This document shows positions 7,142-16,728 of a stretch of DNA of 64,000 bases, one piece after another (position 1 is the stretch's first letter; each line of letters starts with the position of its first letter). A model generated the notes under the pieces. The model saw only the letters and a program-made list of their open reading frames with translations, searched no databases and had not been told where the DNA came from. Both the position numbers and the translations under genes were made by a program. This DNA comes from Paenibacillus sp. GTDB taxonomy: Bacteria > Bacillota > Bacilli > Paenibacillales > Paenibacillaceae. Where the stretch lies: the NCBI GenBank assembly GCA_023512345.1, contig JAILZT010000006.1, positions 186,001 through 250,000 of the forward strand. The letters run 5' to 3'.

Positions 7142-8017
7142 CTATTTTCCCCGTAAATCATCCATAATTTTTCGACCTGTTGGGGTTTGGGCCAATCCCC
7201 CGCCAGCGGTCTCGCGGTGCTTCTCGGGCATGGCTGACCCCACTTCCAGCATAACCTTAATGACTTCATCGGATGGAATAACACTTCGAACGCCAGCCAG
7301 TGCCATATCGGCAGCAGCAAGTGCTGTAACCGCACCAAAGCCATTGCGGACAATACAAGGGATCTCAACCAGGCCTCCGACTGGATCGCATATAAGCCCA
7401 AGTGTATTTTTAAGTGCCAATCCAACCGCATGCATCGCCTGAGCTGGAGTTCCGCCACGGAGCTCCGTTAACGCGCCTGCAGCCATACCGATAGCCGAAC
7501 CTACCTCAGCTTGGCAGCCGCCTTCTGCACCAGATACAAAAGAGTTATTAGCAATGACATAACCGATGGCTCCGGCTGCAAATAATCCGTAAACCATGAA
7601 GTCATCATCCCATCCAAAGCGTTGCTGACAGCTTAAGAATACACCGGGAATAATACCGCACGAGCCAGCAGTAGGTGTAGCAATAATTCTCCCCATGGAG
7701 GCGTTAACTTCTGATACTGCAAGTGCGTATGCCATAGCCTCACCAGCCGGACCTCCAAGACAAGGTTCAGATGCAGCATTATAGGCGCCTACCCGCTGAG
7801 CATCCAGACCAGTCAGTCCGCTGCGTGAAGTTGTATTTTCATTCATACCGCGATGTACGGCCTCTTTCATCACTCCATAATACTGGCTCATCTTGGCGAA
7901 TTCTTGTTCCTTCGTCCGGCCGGATTCAGCACTTTGCTCCTCCAGCATTAAAGCACCGATCCCCAACTTACGTTCTTCACATAAAACAGCCAATTGGCTT
8001 AAAGTTTGAAAATTCAT
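7142..8017 (-). CDS. sdaAA: L-serine dehydratase, iron-sulfur type, alpha subunit
   Basis: The 291-residue protein carries the alpha-chain pattern of the two-subunit bacterial L-serine dehydratase. Cysteines lie in SCGIIPGVFLSC, EGGCQAEVGSA and CDPVGGLVEIPC and would hold the [4Fe-4S] cluster. GGPAGEAMAYA and RGGTPAQAMHAVG are also typical. With SdaAB it converts L-serine to pyruvate and ammonia in the cytoplasm. Its start overlaps the stop of sdaAB by four bases (ATGA), so the two subunits should be translationally coupled. Confidence 0.95.
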   Translation of the reverse strand: MNFQTLSQLAVLCEERKLGIGALMLEEQSAESGRTKEQEFAKMSQYYGVMKEAVHRGMNENTTSRSGLTGLDAQRVGAYNAASEPCLGGPAGEAMAYALAVSEVNASMGRIIATPTAGSCGIIPGVFLSCQQRFGWDDDFMVYGLFAAGAIGYVIANNSFVSGAEGGCQAEVGSAIGMAAGALTELRGGTPAQAMHAVGLALKNTLGLICDPVGGLVEIPCIVRNGFGAVTALAAADMALAGVRSVIPSDEVIKVMLEVGSAMPEKHRETAGGGLAQTPTGRKIMDDLRGK

Positions 8018-8748
8018 GATGTACTATCCTTCCCTTTATCGTCTTGCTTAATTTCCTGTGCCTCTTCAGGTGTGACCTCATTAAGGTCAACCAGCTTTAC
8101 CGATTTCACTGCAGGCAAGGCCCCCAGATCTTGAAGAAGCTCCGGTGTAGCAGATTCATCTAGCTCAAGTACTGTTAATGCTGCCCCGCTGCGGTTTTTT
8201 CGATCCAAAGACATATGCCCGATATTGAACTGCCCCTTGCGCATCACATCCGTCACACTAGCAAGAACGCCCAAATAATCCATATGATTAATTAGAATCG
8301 TAGGGTACATCCCACTCAGCTTCACGCCAAAACCGTCAATGTCTACGATCTCGATGTTGCCGCCCCCAATGGATATACCGGTTAAAGTTAACTCCGTACC
8401 ACTATCTTTGCCGGTTAGTCGCAGCTGCACTGTATTCGGATGGGGGAATAGCCCTGCGCCTTGCCGGAATGAAATTTCCATTCCCGCCTCGCCAGCCAGC
8501 TCAATCGAATCAGGCAGTCGGTGATCATCCGTAGAAAAATCCAACAGCCCACCGGCAATCGCCCGATCCGTTCCATGCCCCTGATAGGTTGCCGCAAACG
8601 AACCGAAGAAAATAACCTCTGCTAAACTTGGCATTTCTCCGAGTACCTGTCGGGCCGCTCTGCCGATACGTGCCGCTCCTGCCGTATGTGAACTTGAGGG
8701 TCCAACCATTGCCGGACCAATAATTGAAAAAACATCTTTAAATCTCAT
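8014..8748 (-). CDS. sdaAB: L-serine dehydratase, iron-sulfur type, beta subunit
   Basis: The product (244 residues) starts MRFKDVFSIIGPAMVGPSSSH, the signature of the serine dehydratase beta chain. It ends with an ACT-like regulatory domain (about 165-235, YLGVLASVTDVMRKGQFNIGHM). I place the start at 8748 because GTGGAGGC lies just upstream; an ATG at 8778 would add ten unlikely residues. It is the first gene of the sdaAB-sdaAA pair. Bases 8749-8870 probably hold its promoter, though no strong -35/-10 pair is evident. Confidence 0.94.
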   Translation of the reverse strand: MRFKDVFSIIGPAMVGPSSSHTAGAARIGRAARQVLGEMPSLAEVIFFGSFAATYQGHGTDRAIAGGLLDFSTDDHRLPDSIELAGEAGMEISFRQGAGLFPHPNTVQLRLTGKDSGTELTLTGISIGGGNIEIVDIDGFGVKLSGMYPTILINHMDYLGVLASVTDVMRKGQFNIGHMSLDRKNRSGAALTVLELDESATPELLQDLGALPAVKSVKLVDLNEVTPEEAQEIKQDDKGKDSTS

Positions 8749-8870
8749 ACAAAAGCCTCCACTTTCATAACTCGACACTATGCGTCAGGATCAACTCAAA
8801 TTACTTAATATAGTATACTGCACTCACGCTATAGCTACACGCTAATAATTAACACCTGCTGCGCGCAATG

Positions 8871-9299
8871 CTATGTATCCTGAGAATACAGGGCAATCCC
8901 GTCCCTAAACTGCCAGCCGAGCCCGCTCCAAAAGTCTCTCCCCAGCTCATTGTCCCCTAAAACCATCAGATGACATTTGGCGATACCTTCTTCACGAAGT
9001 TTATTCAGGCATCTCTTTACAAGTTCCCGGCCAATACCCTGCCCCCGGTAAAGTCCGCTCACCGCTACATGGTAGAGAAATCCCCGCCGTCCATCATGCC
9101 CGCATAAAGCCGTACCGGCAATTTCACCGTTCTCGCCTTCACAAATTTGGCTTAAACCGGGGTTTCGGTGTAAATAACGTATAATCTCTTCCTCTGAATC
9201 TGCTGAGCTAAGCCCCATTCCTTCCGTGCTCTCCCACAGTCGATATGCAGCGGAATAGTCTGTAATTATCATATCCCTATAACTCATATTCCCCCTCAT
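8871..9299 (-). CDS. GNAT family N-acetyltransferase (YpeA-like)
   Basis: This is a single-domain GNAT of 142 residues. The acetyl-CoA-binding motif A is FLYHVAVSGLYRGQGIGREL (about 73-92), and the C-terminal motif B region is LMVLGDNELGRDFWSGLGW. The substrate cannot be predicted. It starts at 9299, immediately after the stop of the preceding acetyltransferase gene (9302), so the two are very probably co-transcribed and coupled. A second ATG at 9287 is possible. Confidence 0.85.
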   Translation of the reverse strand: MRGNMSYRDMIITDYSAAYRLWESTEGMGLSSADSEEEIIRYLHRNPGLSQICEGENGEIAGTALCGHDGRRGFLYHVAVSGLYRGQGIGRELVKRCLNKLREEGIAKCHLMVLGDNELGRDFWSGLGWQFRDGIALYSQDT

Positions 9300-9301
9300 T
9301 C

Positions 9302-9748
9302 CTAGGCCTTCACGAACCGATACCCCGTAACTTCATAACCCAGCGACTCATAAAAAACATGGGCTTCATGAACCCTGCTCATACCGCTGGCCAGCCAGGT
9401 ACCCATACAGCCTCTCTCGAATGCCAAACGTTCCGCATAAGCCATAAGACTTTTGCCAATTCCTTGTCTACGTACTTCCCGATCAGTAACCAGTAGTGAA
9501 ACTTCCCCGTAACGGCTCATATTTTCTATGTTTTCCCGGAGCCGGAAGCCCAGCGCCCCCAATAAGGTTGTCTTTCCCTCGTCGGTTGTCTTAGCGCACA
9601 CATACAGTTCCTCAATAGGGCTTTTCTCGATAAAATCAAGACGGCGTTCCATCTCTTCAGGCAAGAGGGGTTTTCCGTTTAACTGTTCCATTAACCGGCA
9701 TAAACCTTTGATATCTTCCTTAGAGGCTTTACGTATCTGTACTTCCAT
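9302..9748 (-). CDS. GNAT family N-acetyltransferase
   Basis: The protein has 148 residues. The acetyl-CoA motif is EVSLLVTDREVRRQGIGKSL (about 82-101), and HEAHVFYESLGYEVTGYRF near the C-terminus is a typical GNAT ending. An insertion after residue 60 (KTTDEGKTTLLGALGF) is within family variation. It is upstream of the GNAT at 8871-9299 with only two bases between stop and start. Acceptor unknown. The 285 bases upstream (9749-10033) show no structured element or gene that I can support. Confidence 0.85.
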   Translation of the reverse strand: MEVQIRKASKEDIKGLCRLMEQLNGKPLLPEEMERRLDFIEKSPIEELYVCAKTTDEGKTTLLGALGFRLRENIENMSRYGEVSLLVTDREVRRQGIGKSLMAYAERLAFERGCMGTWLASGMSRVHEAHVFYESLGYEVTGYRFVKA

Positions 9749-10033
9749 GCAACTTCAACTCCTTCGCACGCTTTGGAATGTTTCTATTGATTAACTCAAT
9801 GTAACATGTACAAGCTGACACAGGCTACGAGGCACATGGACGAACTTCATTAGAAAAAATCACAAAAATTGAAAAGGGGCTACGTTTACGTTTCCTGTTT
9901 GTGTGCTGTGCACGCTTTTTTGGGCTAGTGAATAGAAATATACGAGCACAGCAAGTTATCACAAAGGGAGGTCCCCCTGTTCAGCTTCATATGAAGGGAA
10001 GGATCTTGCTCCCAATGAGAGGACAAAACGAAT

Positions 10034-10489
10034 ATGAACAAAACCCATTTTAGCGAGATTCCGTCCCTCCGCCTGACAACCGGAATGTATGCACTCAGCA
10101 AATTGGCTTGCGCTGGACTGACCTTTCTTGTGCTATCCTTATTTCTGCTCTGGGTGCCGGAAAGTGGCGGCAAACTTGAGGGATGGCCAGTGACCCTCCC
10201 TTATGCCGTATATGTTTATGGGTTGACCGCCTCTCTCATAGCAGATGCTTTTCTTCGTCTGCTACCCCGTAAATCTCTGGTTACCAGCCTGATTCTTTAT
10301 GGATTATCGGGTCTGGCGGCTGGCCTATGGGTATCTGCAGATGAAGGCGGTACCTGGTGGTTATACGGCACAGTGGGAATACTGCTCCTGCTGCTCTTCT
10401 ATGCGGCAGAGCTTGCAACTGACCGTGCACCACTGCTACTCCCCGTATTTGCGTTATTTGCTCCGCTGCTGTACTTGTTGATAATATGA
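10034..10489 (+). CDS. Putative membrane protein with four to five segments, unknown function
   Basis: The 151-residue protein is strongly hydrophobic, with segments at about 20-42, 54-75, 80-98, 104-124 and 132-150. GAGAGGAC lies about 11 bases before the ATG. No catalytic or transport motif is visible and I do not recognise the family. It is convergent with the nnr gene at 10528-12153. Confidence 0.6.
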   Translation: MNKTHFSEIPSLRLTTGMYALSKLACAGLTFLVLSLFLLWVPESGGKLEGWPVTLPYAVYVYGLTASLIADAFLRLLPRKSLVTSLILYGLSGLAAGLWVSADEGGTWWLYGTVGILLLLLFYAAELATDRAPLLLPVFALFAPLLYLLII

Positions 10490-10527
10490 GTCACAAACCT
10501 TCTCGCTAGTCAAGGCGGGGGCCTAGC

Positions 10528-12153
10528 TTATAACGCTTCTATAATATCCCCAGCGATTAACGCAGATGGATCGTATCGCCTATGGGACGCTCTTTCTCCA
10601 GCCAGACCGTGCAGATACACACCAAAGGCAGCAGCCTGCACAGCGTTCAATCCTTGAGCAAGCAGACCTGAAATCATGCCAGTAAGCACATCTCCAGCCC
10701 CCCCGGTACCCATGGCGGGGCTGCCTGTCGTATTAATATAAGCATTCCCTGCAGGGGTTGCGATTATGGTATGCGCTCCTTTTAACACTAGCGTAACTCC
10801 ATACTCTCGGGCATAATCCATAGCTAATTGAATACGGTTCTGCTGAACCTCGGCTGTAGATACACCTGCTAACCTAGCCATCTCACCAGGATGGGGAGTC
10901 AGAATAACAGGGTGGCGACGACTTGCCCACAAACGGTAATCGGTTTCGGCTAGCATATTCAGGGCATCTGCATCAATGACCAGCGGACACTCCGTCCCTT
11001 CCCAAAGGGCGCGCAGCCAATTCGTATCCCCAGTAAACCGCCCCAATCCGGGACCGACAGCCATAACATCCCGCTCGGCACTAAGTCTCAGCACCTCTGC
11101 AGCAGTTTCTGAATTCCATGTCCCTTTATCTTCGCCGCCGATTTCCGCCAGCATAAGTTCGGGAGCCGAGCCTATCACATGAGGAAGCAGCTTAGTGGGC
11201 AATGCCCAGGTTACCAGCCCGCAGCCCGCTCTCAGTGCTGCCCGTGAGGCAAGTAACCCAGCACCACTCATACTCAGAGTACCGCCTGCAAGTAGTACAT
11301 GCCCATAAGTCCCTTTATGGCCTTCGGGCGAACGATGCCGGGATACATCCACGTTAAGGACATCGCGCAGAACGGCGGGTGTCAGCCAATATACGGCTGC
11401 ACCCTGTTGTCGGGCCAGAGCGGATGGAATCCCGATGGAGCGGACCACGATGTGCCCGGCAGCACCGGCGCCGGGGTACTGCAGCAAGCCTCGCTTGAGA
11501 AACGCGAGGCATACCGTCACGGACGCATGAATGCAAGGCTCATGCGTCCGGCCCGTGTCCGCGTCCAGCCCGCTGGGGATGTCCGCGGACACGATGGGTT
11601 TGCCGCTGCTGTTCGCGGCGGCAATTAGCTCCGCATAGGAGCCGCGCGGGGCACCCGCGGCCCCGGTGCCGAGCAGCGCGTCCAGTATGCCGCTGTATGC
11701 GGCGATGTCCAGCCTGTCCCTGCCGTAGACTACGGCAGACAGGCCCATCGCCGCAGCGGCATCGCGCTGCAAGGCAGCTTCGCCGGTCAGCGACTCCGGC
11801 GGCACTGCATACACCAGCGTGACGGCGATGCCCGCCTCGCTGAGATGCCTGGCGGCGACCAGCCCGTCGCCGCCGTTATTGCCTTTGCCGACGAGGATGA
11901 GCCATCGCTCGGCGGCGGCAGAGTCCAGTGTCAGCGCGGAATCGCCGCTGACACGGAACCCCTCCGGGGCTTCGCGATTCCCGGTGAACTCCGCGGGCCC
12001 TGCGTCTCCCTTTTCTCGCTGCTTGCACAGCGCAATAATCTCCTCCGCAATGGCCCGACCGGCGTTTTCCATCAAGGCCAACGCCGGAATTCCCAAACCC
12101 TGAATGGCCTCACGGTCCAATTGGCGCATTTGCTCCGCAGTTACCACATACAT
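10528..12153 (-). CDS. nnr: Bifunctional NAD(P)H-hydrate epimerase / ADP-dependent dehydratase
   Basis: The protein has 541 residues. The N-terminal YjeF-type epimerase (about 1-245) shows MENAGRAIAEEI, VGKGNNGGDGLVAARHL and SADIPSGLDADTG. The C-terminal dehydratase (about 280-541) shows GTYGHVLLAGG, AVGPGLGRFTGD, VIDADALNML, LTPHPGEMARLAG and GTGGAGDVLTGM. Together they repair hydrated NADH/NADPH in the cytoplasm, with ADP as phosphate donor. GGAGGG precedes the ATG. Odd points: roughly 35 extra residues (about 46-85) sit before the GKGNNGGDG loop, and the DNA for the N-terminal half (about 11350-12080) is clearly richer in G+C than its surroundings. Confidence 0.94.
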   Translation of the reverse strand: MYVVTAEQMRQLDREAIQGLGIPALALMENAGRAIAEEIIALCKQREKGDAGPAEFTGNREAPEGFRVSGDSALTLDSAAAERWLILVGKGNNGGDGLVAARHLSEAGIAVTLVYAVPPESLTGEAALQRDAAAAMGLSAVVYGRDRLDIAAYSGILDALLGTGAAGAPRGSYAELIAAANSSGKPIVSADIPSGLDADTGRTHEPCIHASVTVCLAFLKRGLLQYPGAGAAGHIVVRSIGIPSALARQQGAAVYWLTPAVLRDVLNVDVSRHRSPEGHKGTYGHVLLAGGTLSMSGAGLLASRAALRAGCGLVTWALPTKLLPHVIGSAPELMLAEIGGEDKGTWNSETAAEVLRLSAERDVMAVGPGLGRFTGDTNWLRALWEGTECPLVIDADALNMLAETDYRLWASRRHPVILTPHPGEMARLAGVSTAEVQQNRIQLAMDYAREYGVTLVLKGAHTIIATPAGNAYINTTGSPAMGTGGAGDVLTGMISGLLAQGLNAVQAAAFGVYLHGLAGERASHRRYDPSALIAGDIIEAL

Positions 12154-12234
12154 GGCTCATCCCTCCGTTCACTTTCACTTCCGAATTCACTTACACTTAC
12201 CTTAAATCTTCTTCACTAATTAGCTAATTAAGCT

Positions 12235-12867
12235 CTAATAAGCTACCGTAAATCGGGCGCCAATATAATTGCCTTCTTCCAACTCATCGATTACAGCTAC
12301 GGCATAATCCTCCACACTAATCTCGCTCTTCCCGAACTCATCAATGACCAATTGATCCAGACCCATACGGAACTGACCTGTACGACGGCCCGGCTGAATA
12401 ACGGCTGCAGGTGAAGCATAAGAATAATCTAGATCGGAGCTGCGGTAGATCTCGTAAGCATCCGAATGAGCAGCAGCTAACGGCCTTACCTCAGCAGGGA
12501 ATCCGGGTGTGTCCATCAGCATTTCTCCCGATTCCGTCCGCAGACTGCCTGCTCCTCCAACAATAATCAATCGTTTGAGGCCAGCATCCGTTAGCCCTTC
12601 TACAAGCGAGCTAGCTGCATCAAGTAACTCCCGCTCCTTTCCCCACTCCGGTCCATAGGCACTAATTGCAGCTTCATGACCCCGGGCAGCCGCACTTACT
12701 GAGGCAGGGTCCAGAATATTTACACTAACGGTACGGAGGCGTTCATGAACCACCTCTAATTTATCCGGTTGGCGTACAGCGGCTGTAACTTCATGCTTAC
12801 GCTTCAGCGCCTCTTGCAAAATAGCCCGTCCAATCACTCCCGAAGCACCAAACAATACAATACCCAT
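12235..12867 (-). CDS. NAD(P)H-binding (NmrA-like) oxidoreductase-type protein
   Basis: The product (210 residues) opens MGIVLFGASGVIGRAI, a GxxGxxG Rossmann motif. It continues with AAVRQPDKLEV and an atypical short-chain-dehydrogenase layout lacking the classical YxxxK pair, as in NmrA-like/YwnB-type proteins annotated as NAD(P)-binding. Substrate unknown. I start at 12867 because GAGGAAATAAGA precedes that ATG; a longer frame to 12915 lacks support. Confidence 0.8.
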   Translation of the reverse strand: MGIVLFGASGVIGRAILQEALKRKHEVTAAVRQPDKLEVVHERLRTVSVNILDPASVSAAARGHEAAISAYGPEWGKERELLDAASSLVEGLTDAGLKRLIIVGGAGSLRTESGEMLMDTPGFPAEVRPLAAAHSDAYEIYRSSDLDYSYASPAAVIQPGRRTGQFRMGLDQLVIDEFGKSEISVEDYAVAVIDELEEGNYIGARFTVAY

Positions 12868-13055
12868 TCTTATTTCCTCACTCTCTTTGTTAGGCTCAGT
12901 CTGGCCTTCCATCATAATTTATCCTATAACCCGCATCCAAAACCATTTTTCAAAGGCGATCTTATTCATTTGAAACTATTTTGTGCTGTCAACCGTAGTA
13001 GACATTATTAAAACATGTACTTTAAATATACAATAAAAAAGGTTGGTGAAATCAT

Positions 13056-13364
13056 TTGTCTTCTTTAGCCAAGCTGCTCAAATGGGGATCTTTTGCATAT
13101 GAGGCATTCCTCGCCCTGCCGATTATCGGTGGATTATTCGTTTTATCGAACGCATGGATACCGTTAGGATTCGCCTTTGTGCTACATGTTGCTGCTATTG
13201 TAGTTCTGCTTAGAGAACGTGGACCGATTATTGGAAACGTCATTGGCGTGGTTGCTTCTATTATAGGCTTTATCCCTTTTGTAGGATGGATAATGCATGC
13301 TATTACAGCGGTCGTGCTGCTTGTGGAGGGTATCTCAACTTCACGGAAAACCCGGCGTTATTGA
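13056..13364 (+). CDS. Small four-segment membrane protein, unknown function
   Basis: This 102-residue hydrophobic protein has segments at about 14-30, 34-50, 56-76 and 78-93, separated by very short loops. The start is TTG at 13056-13058, chosen from the AAAGGTTGGTG upstream; there is no in-frame ATG near the N-terminus. No functional motif is visible. It converges with yezD across a bidirectional terminator. Confidence 0.6.
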   Translation: MSSLAKLLKWGSFAYEAFLALPIIGGLFVLSNAWIPLGFAFVLHVAAIVVLLRERGPIIGNVIGVVASIIGFIPFVGWIMHAITAVVLLVEGISTSRKTRRY

Positions 13365-13376
13365 TCAACAGCAAGC

Positions 13377-13410
13377 AAAAAATCCAGCTCTCACTGAGAG
13401 CTGGATTTTT
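13377..13410. terminator. Bidirectional intrinsic terminator
   Basis: CCAGCTCTCA and TGAGAGCTGG form a tight ten-bp stem flanked by A-run and T-run. It lies between the small membrane gene (+) and yezD (-), and the run of T on either strand would serve both. Confidence 0.9.
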
Positions 13411-13454
13411 GTATAGCCTGATCTATGAAGTTAGAGAGTTTCTAGGTGCCATCC

Positions 13455-13670
13455 CTAACCCCGTCCTGCAGAACGGACATCAGTTCGCCGGTTTCCGGCC
13501 TCCCCACTAATTCGTGCAGAGCTATTCTCAAAGCGTTTACGCTCTGTTCGCTCCATTTGTACAATCTGGCCTTCATGCACAACAATATGCAATGAACCAA
13601 ATTCCATATCATCCAAAAGCTCTGCAATCCGTTCCAACCATACTTCATCCACCTTCAGCGGTTTAGCCAT
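13455..13670 (-). CDS. yezD: YezD family (DUF2292) small protein of the sulfate operon
   Basis: Of the 71 residues, the first 46 carry the YezD pattern: VWLERIAELLDDMEFGSLH, then IVVHEGQIVQMERTERKRF. Family members are small proteins often placed beside sulfur-assimilation or sulfonate/sulfate transport genes; their molecular role is not settled. GGGAGG lies upstream of the ATG. It follows cysW after about 105 bp on the same strand, which supports a role with sulfate uptake. About 25 polar residues follow the conserved core, longer than I expect for the family. Confidence 0.8.
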   Translation of the reverse strand: MAKPLKVDEVWLERIAELLDDMEFGSLHIVVHEGQIVQMERTERKRFENSSARISGEAGNRRTDVRSAGRG

Positions 13671-13774
13671 TCTCCAGCCTCCCTTTCCCCGAACCGGGGC
13701 TATTGTTTTTCATCAATTCCGCTATTACCTACCTTAATACTATGCTTTAGGTTAGCATAAGGACAAAACTGCTG

Positions 13775-14641
13775 TCAATGTACGTTTTTGCGAGTTAACC
13801 AGCTTTTAAGAATCATAGTTACTAGTGCCAGTAGCAGCAGGAGTGAAGCCACAGCAAAGGACGCAGAAAACTGATATTCGTTATACAAGATTTCAACATG
13901 CAGCGGGAGCGTATTGGTTTCGCCGCGTATATGTCCAGACACAACAGAGACTGCACCGAACTCCCCCATCGCTCTCGCATTACACAAAATAATCCCATAC
14001 AGCAGACCCCACTTAATGTTGGGAAGTGTGACTCTGAAGAAGACCTGCCATCCCCGTGCACCCAACGTAATTGCGGCCTCCTCTTCCTGAGTACCCTGCT
14101 CCTCCATAAGGGGAATCAATTCGCGTGCCACAAACGGAAAGGTTATGAACAAAGTTGCCAAGATAATTCCTGGTAAGGCGAAAATGACTTTGATATCATG
14201 ATCACTTAACCAAGGCCCAAACCAACCCCGCGACCCAAATATCAATACAAAAATCATTCCTCCGATTACAGGAGATACCGCAAAAGGCAGATCAATCAGC
14301 GTTATGAGCAGCCGTTTTCCACGAAAGCGAAATTTGGTTACGGCCCAAGCAGCCGCGACTCCAAATACCGTATTCAACGGAACCGTAATTGCTGCGATAA
14401 GTAATGTCAGCCTAAGCGCCGAGCGCGCATCAGGATCTATCAACGCCGCCAAATATACATCCCATCCCTTCTTCAGGGACTCCGTCAGCACGATGATCAG
14501 CGGAAGAGCAATCAGCCAGAAAAGTACCAGCCCAGCTGCTCCAACCAGGACCCACTTTACAAGCGGTGATTCCGTAGTAGAGGGAGAAGATGAACTTTTC
14601 CGCGACCGAGCGGGGGGATATAAAGGGACGGTACCCGCCAT
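13775..14641 (-). CDS. cysW: Sulfate ABC transporter permease CysW
   Basis: The 288-residue integral-membrane permease has about six segments and the ABC inner-membrane signature EEEAAITLGARGWQVFFRVTLP near residues 175-200. FPFVARELIPLMEEQG and NARAMGEFGAVSVVSGHIRG are characteristic of CysW. A hydrophilic 25-residue head precedes the first segment. AGGAGG precedes the ATG. With CysT it forms the channel for sulfate or thiosulfate. No cysA ATPase gene is present in this operon or window, so the ATPase must come from elsewhere. Confidence 0.95.
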   Translation of the reverse strand: MAGTVPLYPPARSRKSSSSPSTTESPLVKWVLVGAAGLVLFWLIALPLIIVLTESLKKGWDVYLAALIDPDARSALRLTLLIAAITVPLNTVFGVAAAWAVTKFRFRGKRLLITLIDLPFAVSPVIGGMIFVLIFGSRGWFGPWLSDHDIKVIFALPGIILATLFITFPFVARELIPLMEEQGTQEEEAAITLGARGWQVFFRVTLPNIKWGLLYGIILCNARAMGEFGAVSVVSGHIRGETNTLPLHVEILYNEYQFSASFAVASLLLLLALVTMILKSWLTRKNVH

Positions 14642-14660
14642 AAGTATTCCTCCTAAAAAA

Positions 14661-15500
14661 TTAATTGGATGTCTTCTTCGCCCAGCGCTGAAGCGTGTTG
14701 ATGACCAGCAGCATCAGGAATGAGATAAGCAACAAGATAATGGCTACTGCAGTTGCTCCAGCGTAGTCGTATTGCTCCAGCTTAGACATAATGAGCAACG
14801 GCGCAATTTCCGTTCTCATCGGCATATTTCCGGAGATGAACACGACGGAACCATACTCACCAATTCCACGGGCAAAGGCTAGTGCAAATCCTGTAAGCAA
14901 AGGGGGAAACAGCTCAGGCATGAGTATCGTGCAAAAAGTTCGTAAGCGTCCTGCACCCAACGTCGCTGCTGCTTCTTCCATATCTTTTTCCATATCCTCC
15001 AAGACCGGTTGCACGGTTCGAACGACGAATGGAATCCCTATGAACATTAGCGCAAGTGTAATACCAAGGGGTGTATAGGCTACCTTGATCCCTAGAGGCT
15101 CAAGCAGAGACCCGATCCAACCATTTTGGGCATAAAGAGCAGTCAAGGATACACCCGCAACGGCTGTAGGAAGCGCAAACGGCAGATCAATCAGGGCATC
15201 AAATATTCTTTTCCCAGGAAAGTCATACCGCACCAATACCCAAGCGAGAAGCAGTCCCAGAAATCCATCCGCTAAGGCTGCGGCAGCCGATGTTCCAAGG
15301 CTTACCCGGTATGAAGCCAATACTCTTGGATCTGTCGCCACATCCCAGAATTTACTCCAGTTCAGCCCTGTCGAATTGAAAAGAAGCGCAGACAGCGGCA
15401 GCAATACAACGAGGCTCAAGTACAAAACGCTATAGCCCATAGTGAGCCCGAAGCCTGGCAGCACTTTACGTTGTGCCGCAATCGTAGGGGTGACAGCCAT
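14661..15500 (-). CDS. cysT: Sulfate ABC transporter permease CysT (CysU)
   Basis: The 279-residue permease has the block [19 protein letters not shown] (about 108-126), [18 protein letters not shown], the EAA loop [21 protein letters not shown] and [18 protein letters not shown], all typical of CysT. AGAGGATG precedes the ATG. It lies between sbp and cysW with a 19-bp gap to cysW, so the three are one operon. Confidence 0.95.
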   Translation of the reverse strand: MAVTPTIAAQRKVLPGFGLTMGYSVLYLSLVVLLPLSALLFNSTGLNWSKFWDVATDPRVLASYRVSLGTSAAAALADGFLGLLLAWVLVRYDFPGKRIFDALIDLPFALPTAVAGVSLTALYAQNGWIGSLLEPLGIKVAYTPLGITLALMFIGIPFVVRTVQPVLEDMEKDMEEAAATLGAGRLRTFCTILMPELFPPLLTGFALAFARGIGEYGSVVFISGNMPMRTEIAPLLIMSKLEQYDYAGATAVAIILLLISFLMLLVINTLQRWAKKTSN

Positions 15501-15573
15501 CCTTATTCATCCTCTCTGCCTTCGGCTCTTTGGCCGATTAGCACTTCCCATAAACAACTATTGTTGGAGCTTG

Positions 15574-16683
15574 TTAGCTGCCTGGGACGTAAATCTTGTC
15601 AAATACTCCACCATCATTAAAGTGTTTCTCTTGCGTTTCTTTCCATGTTCCAAATTTCTCAGTCAGTGTAAACAGTTTGATCTCCGGAAATTGATCCTTG
15701 AACTGTTCTTTTACACTGCTTAAGGTTGGGCGGTAGTAATTCTCAGCGGCAATTTTTTGTCCCTCTTCACTGTACAAATAATTCAGATAGGCTTCGGATA
15801 CTTCACGCGTTTCTTTTTTATCCACTACCTTATCAACTACAGCTACTGGGGGTTCAGCCAAAATACTCTCTGACGGATTTACAATTTCAAATTTATCGGG
15901 TCCCAGCTCTTTTACAGAAAGATAAGCTTCATTCTCCCAAGCGATTAATACATCGCCAATTCCTCGCTCTACAAAGGTTGTAGTCGAACCTCTCGCTCCT
16001 GTATCCAACACGGGTACATTCTTAAATAGTGCTTTGACGAATTCTTGAGCCTTGGCTTCATCATTATTGTTATGATCCAGTGCATATCCCCAAGCCGCCA
16101 GATAGTTCCACCTAGCTCCACCGGAGGTTTTGGGATTTGGAGTAATCACCTCTACATCTTCTTTCAGTAAATCCGGCCAGTCTTTAATTCCTTTGGGATT
16201 CCCTTTGCGAACAAGAAATACAATCGTAGAAGTATAAGGTGAACTGTTAAGTTCGAATTTGTTCTGCCATCCTTCGTTAATAAGGCCTGCTCCCTGCAAA
16301 GCGTCTATATCGTAACCAAGTGCCAGCGTTACAACGTCTGCTTCTAAGCCATCGAGGACAGCACGACTTTGTTTACCTGAACCGCCATGCGATTGCTTAA
16401 TCGTAACCTTCTGTCCAGTTTCCTTCTCCCAATAGGTCGAAAAGGCTTTGTTATAGCTCTCATACAGTTCACGGGTCGGGTCATAAGATACATTTAGCAA
16501 TTCGACCGGATCTTTAGCTGCCGGCGCCTTTGTCGCTTCAGTTGCAGTGTTACTTGTTTCGGTTGCCGCTGGAGCATTGGCCGATGCACTACTGTTATTG
16601 TTATTGGTTCCGCAGGCCGTAAGCCCTATTGTAAGCATTAGTGCAAAACCTGTAATAAAGCCCTTTTTAATTCCTTTTTTCAT
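15574..16683 (-). CDS. sbp: Sulfate-binding lipoprotein
   Basis: The protein (369 residues from the ATG at 16683) has a lipoprotein signal ending in LTAC (cysteine near residue 24) and a 35-residue Ala/Thr/Asn-rich linker. The sulfate-binding protein domain contains [50 protein letters not shown] and [21 protein letters not shown]. It delivers sulfate to CysT/CysW at the outer face of the membrane. I chose 16683 because GGGGGAG lies upstream; the longer frame to 16701 would overlap that ribosome site. It is preceded by a structured leader. Confidence 0.94.
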   Translation of the reverse strand: MKKGIKKGFITGFALMLTIGLTACGTNNNNSSASANAPAATETSNTATEATKAPAAKDPVELLNVSYDPTRELYESYNKAFSTYWEKETGQKVTIKQSHGGSGKQSRAVLDGLEADVVTLALGYDIDALQGAGLINEGWQNKFELNSSPYTSTIVFLVRKGNPKGIKDWPDLLKEDVEVITPNPKTSGGARWNYLAAWGYALDHNNNDEAKAQEFVKALFKNVPVLDTGARGSTTTFVERGIGDVLIAWENEAYLSVKELGPDKFEIVNPSESILAEPPVAVVDKVVDKKETREVSEAYLNYLYSEEGQKIAAENYYRPTLSSVKEQFKDQFPEIKLFTLTEKFGTWKETQEKHFNDGGVFDKIYVPGS

Positions 16684-16728
16684 CTCAAACCACTCCCCCA
16701 TTGTTGTTATAAAAAATTAATTGATGCA

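Noticed and set aside
9749..10033. Small RNA gene in the gap before the 10034 membrane gene
   Set aside because: A few short palindromes (for example GTGCTGTGCAC and CTTCATATGAAG) occur, but there is no promoter-plus-terminator layout.
11845..12219. Open frames antisense to the G+C-rich part of nnr
   Set aside because: High G+C removes stop codons by chance; no ribosome sites or recognisable protein patterns.
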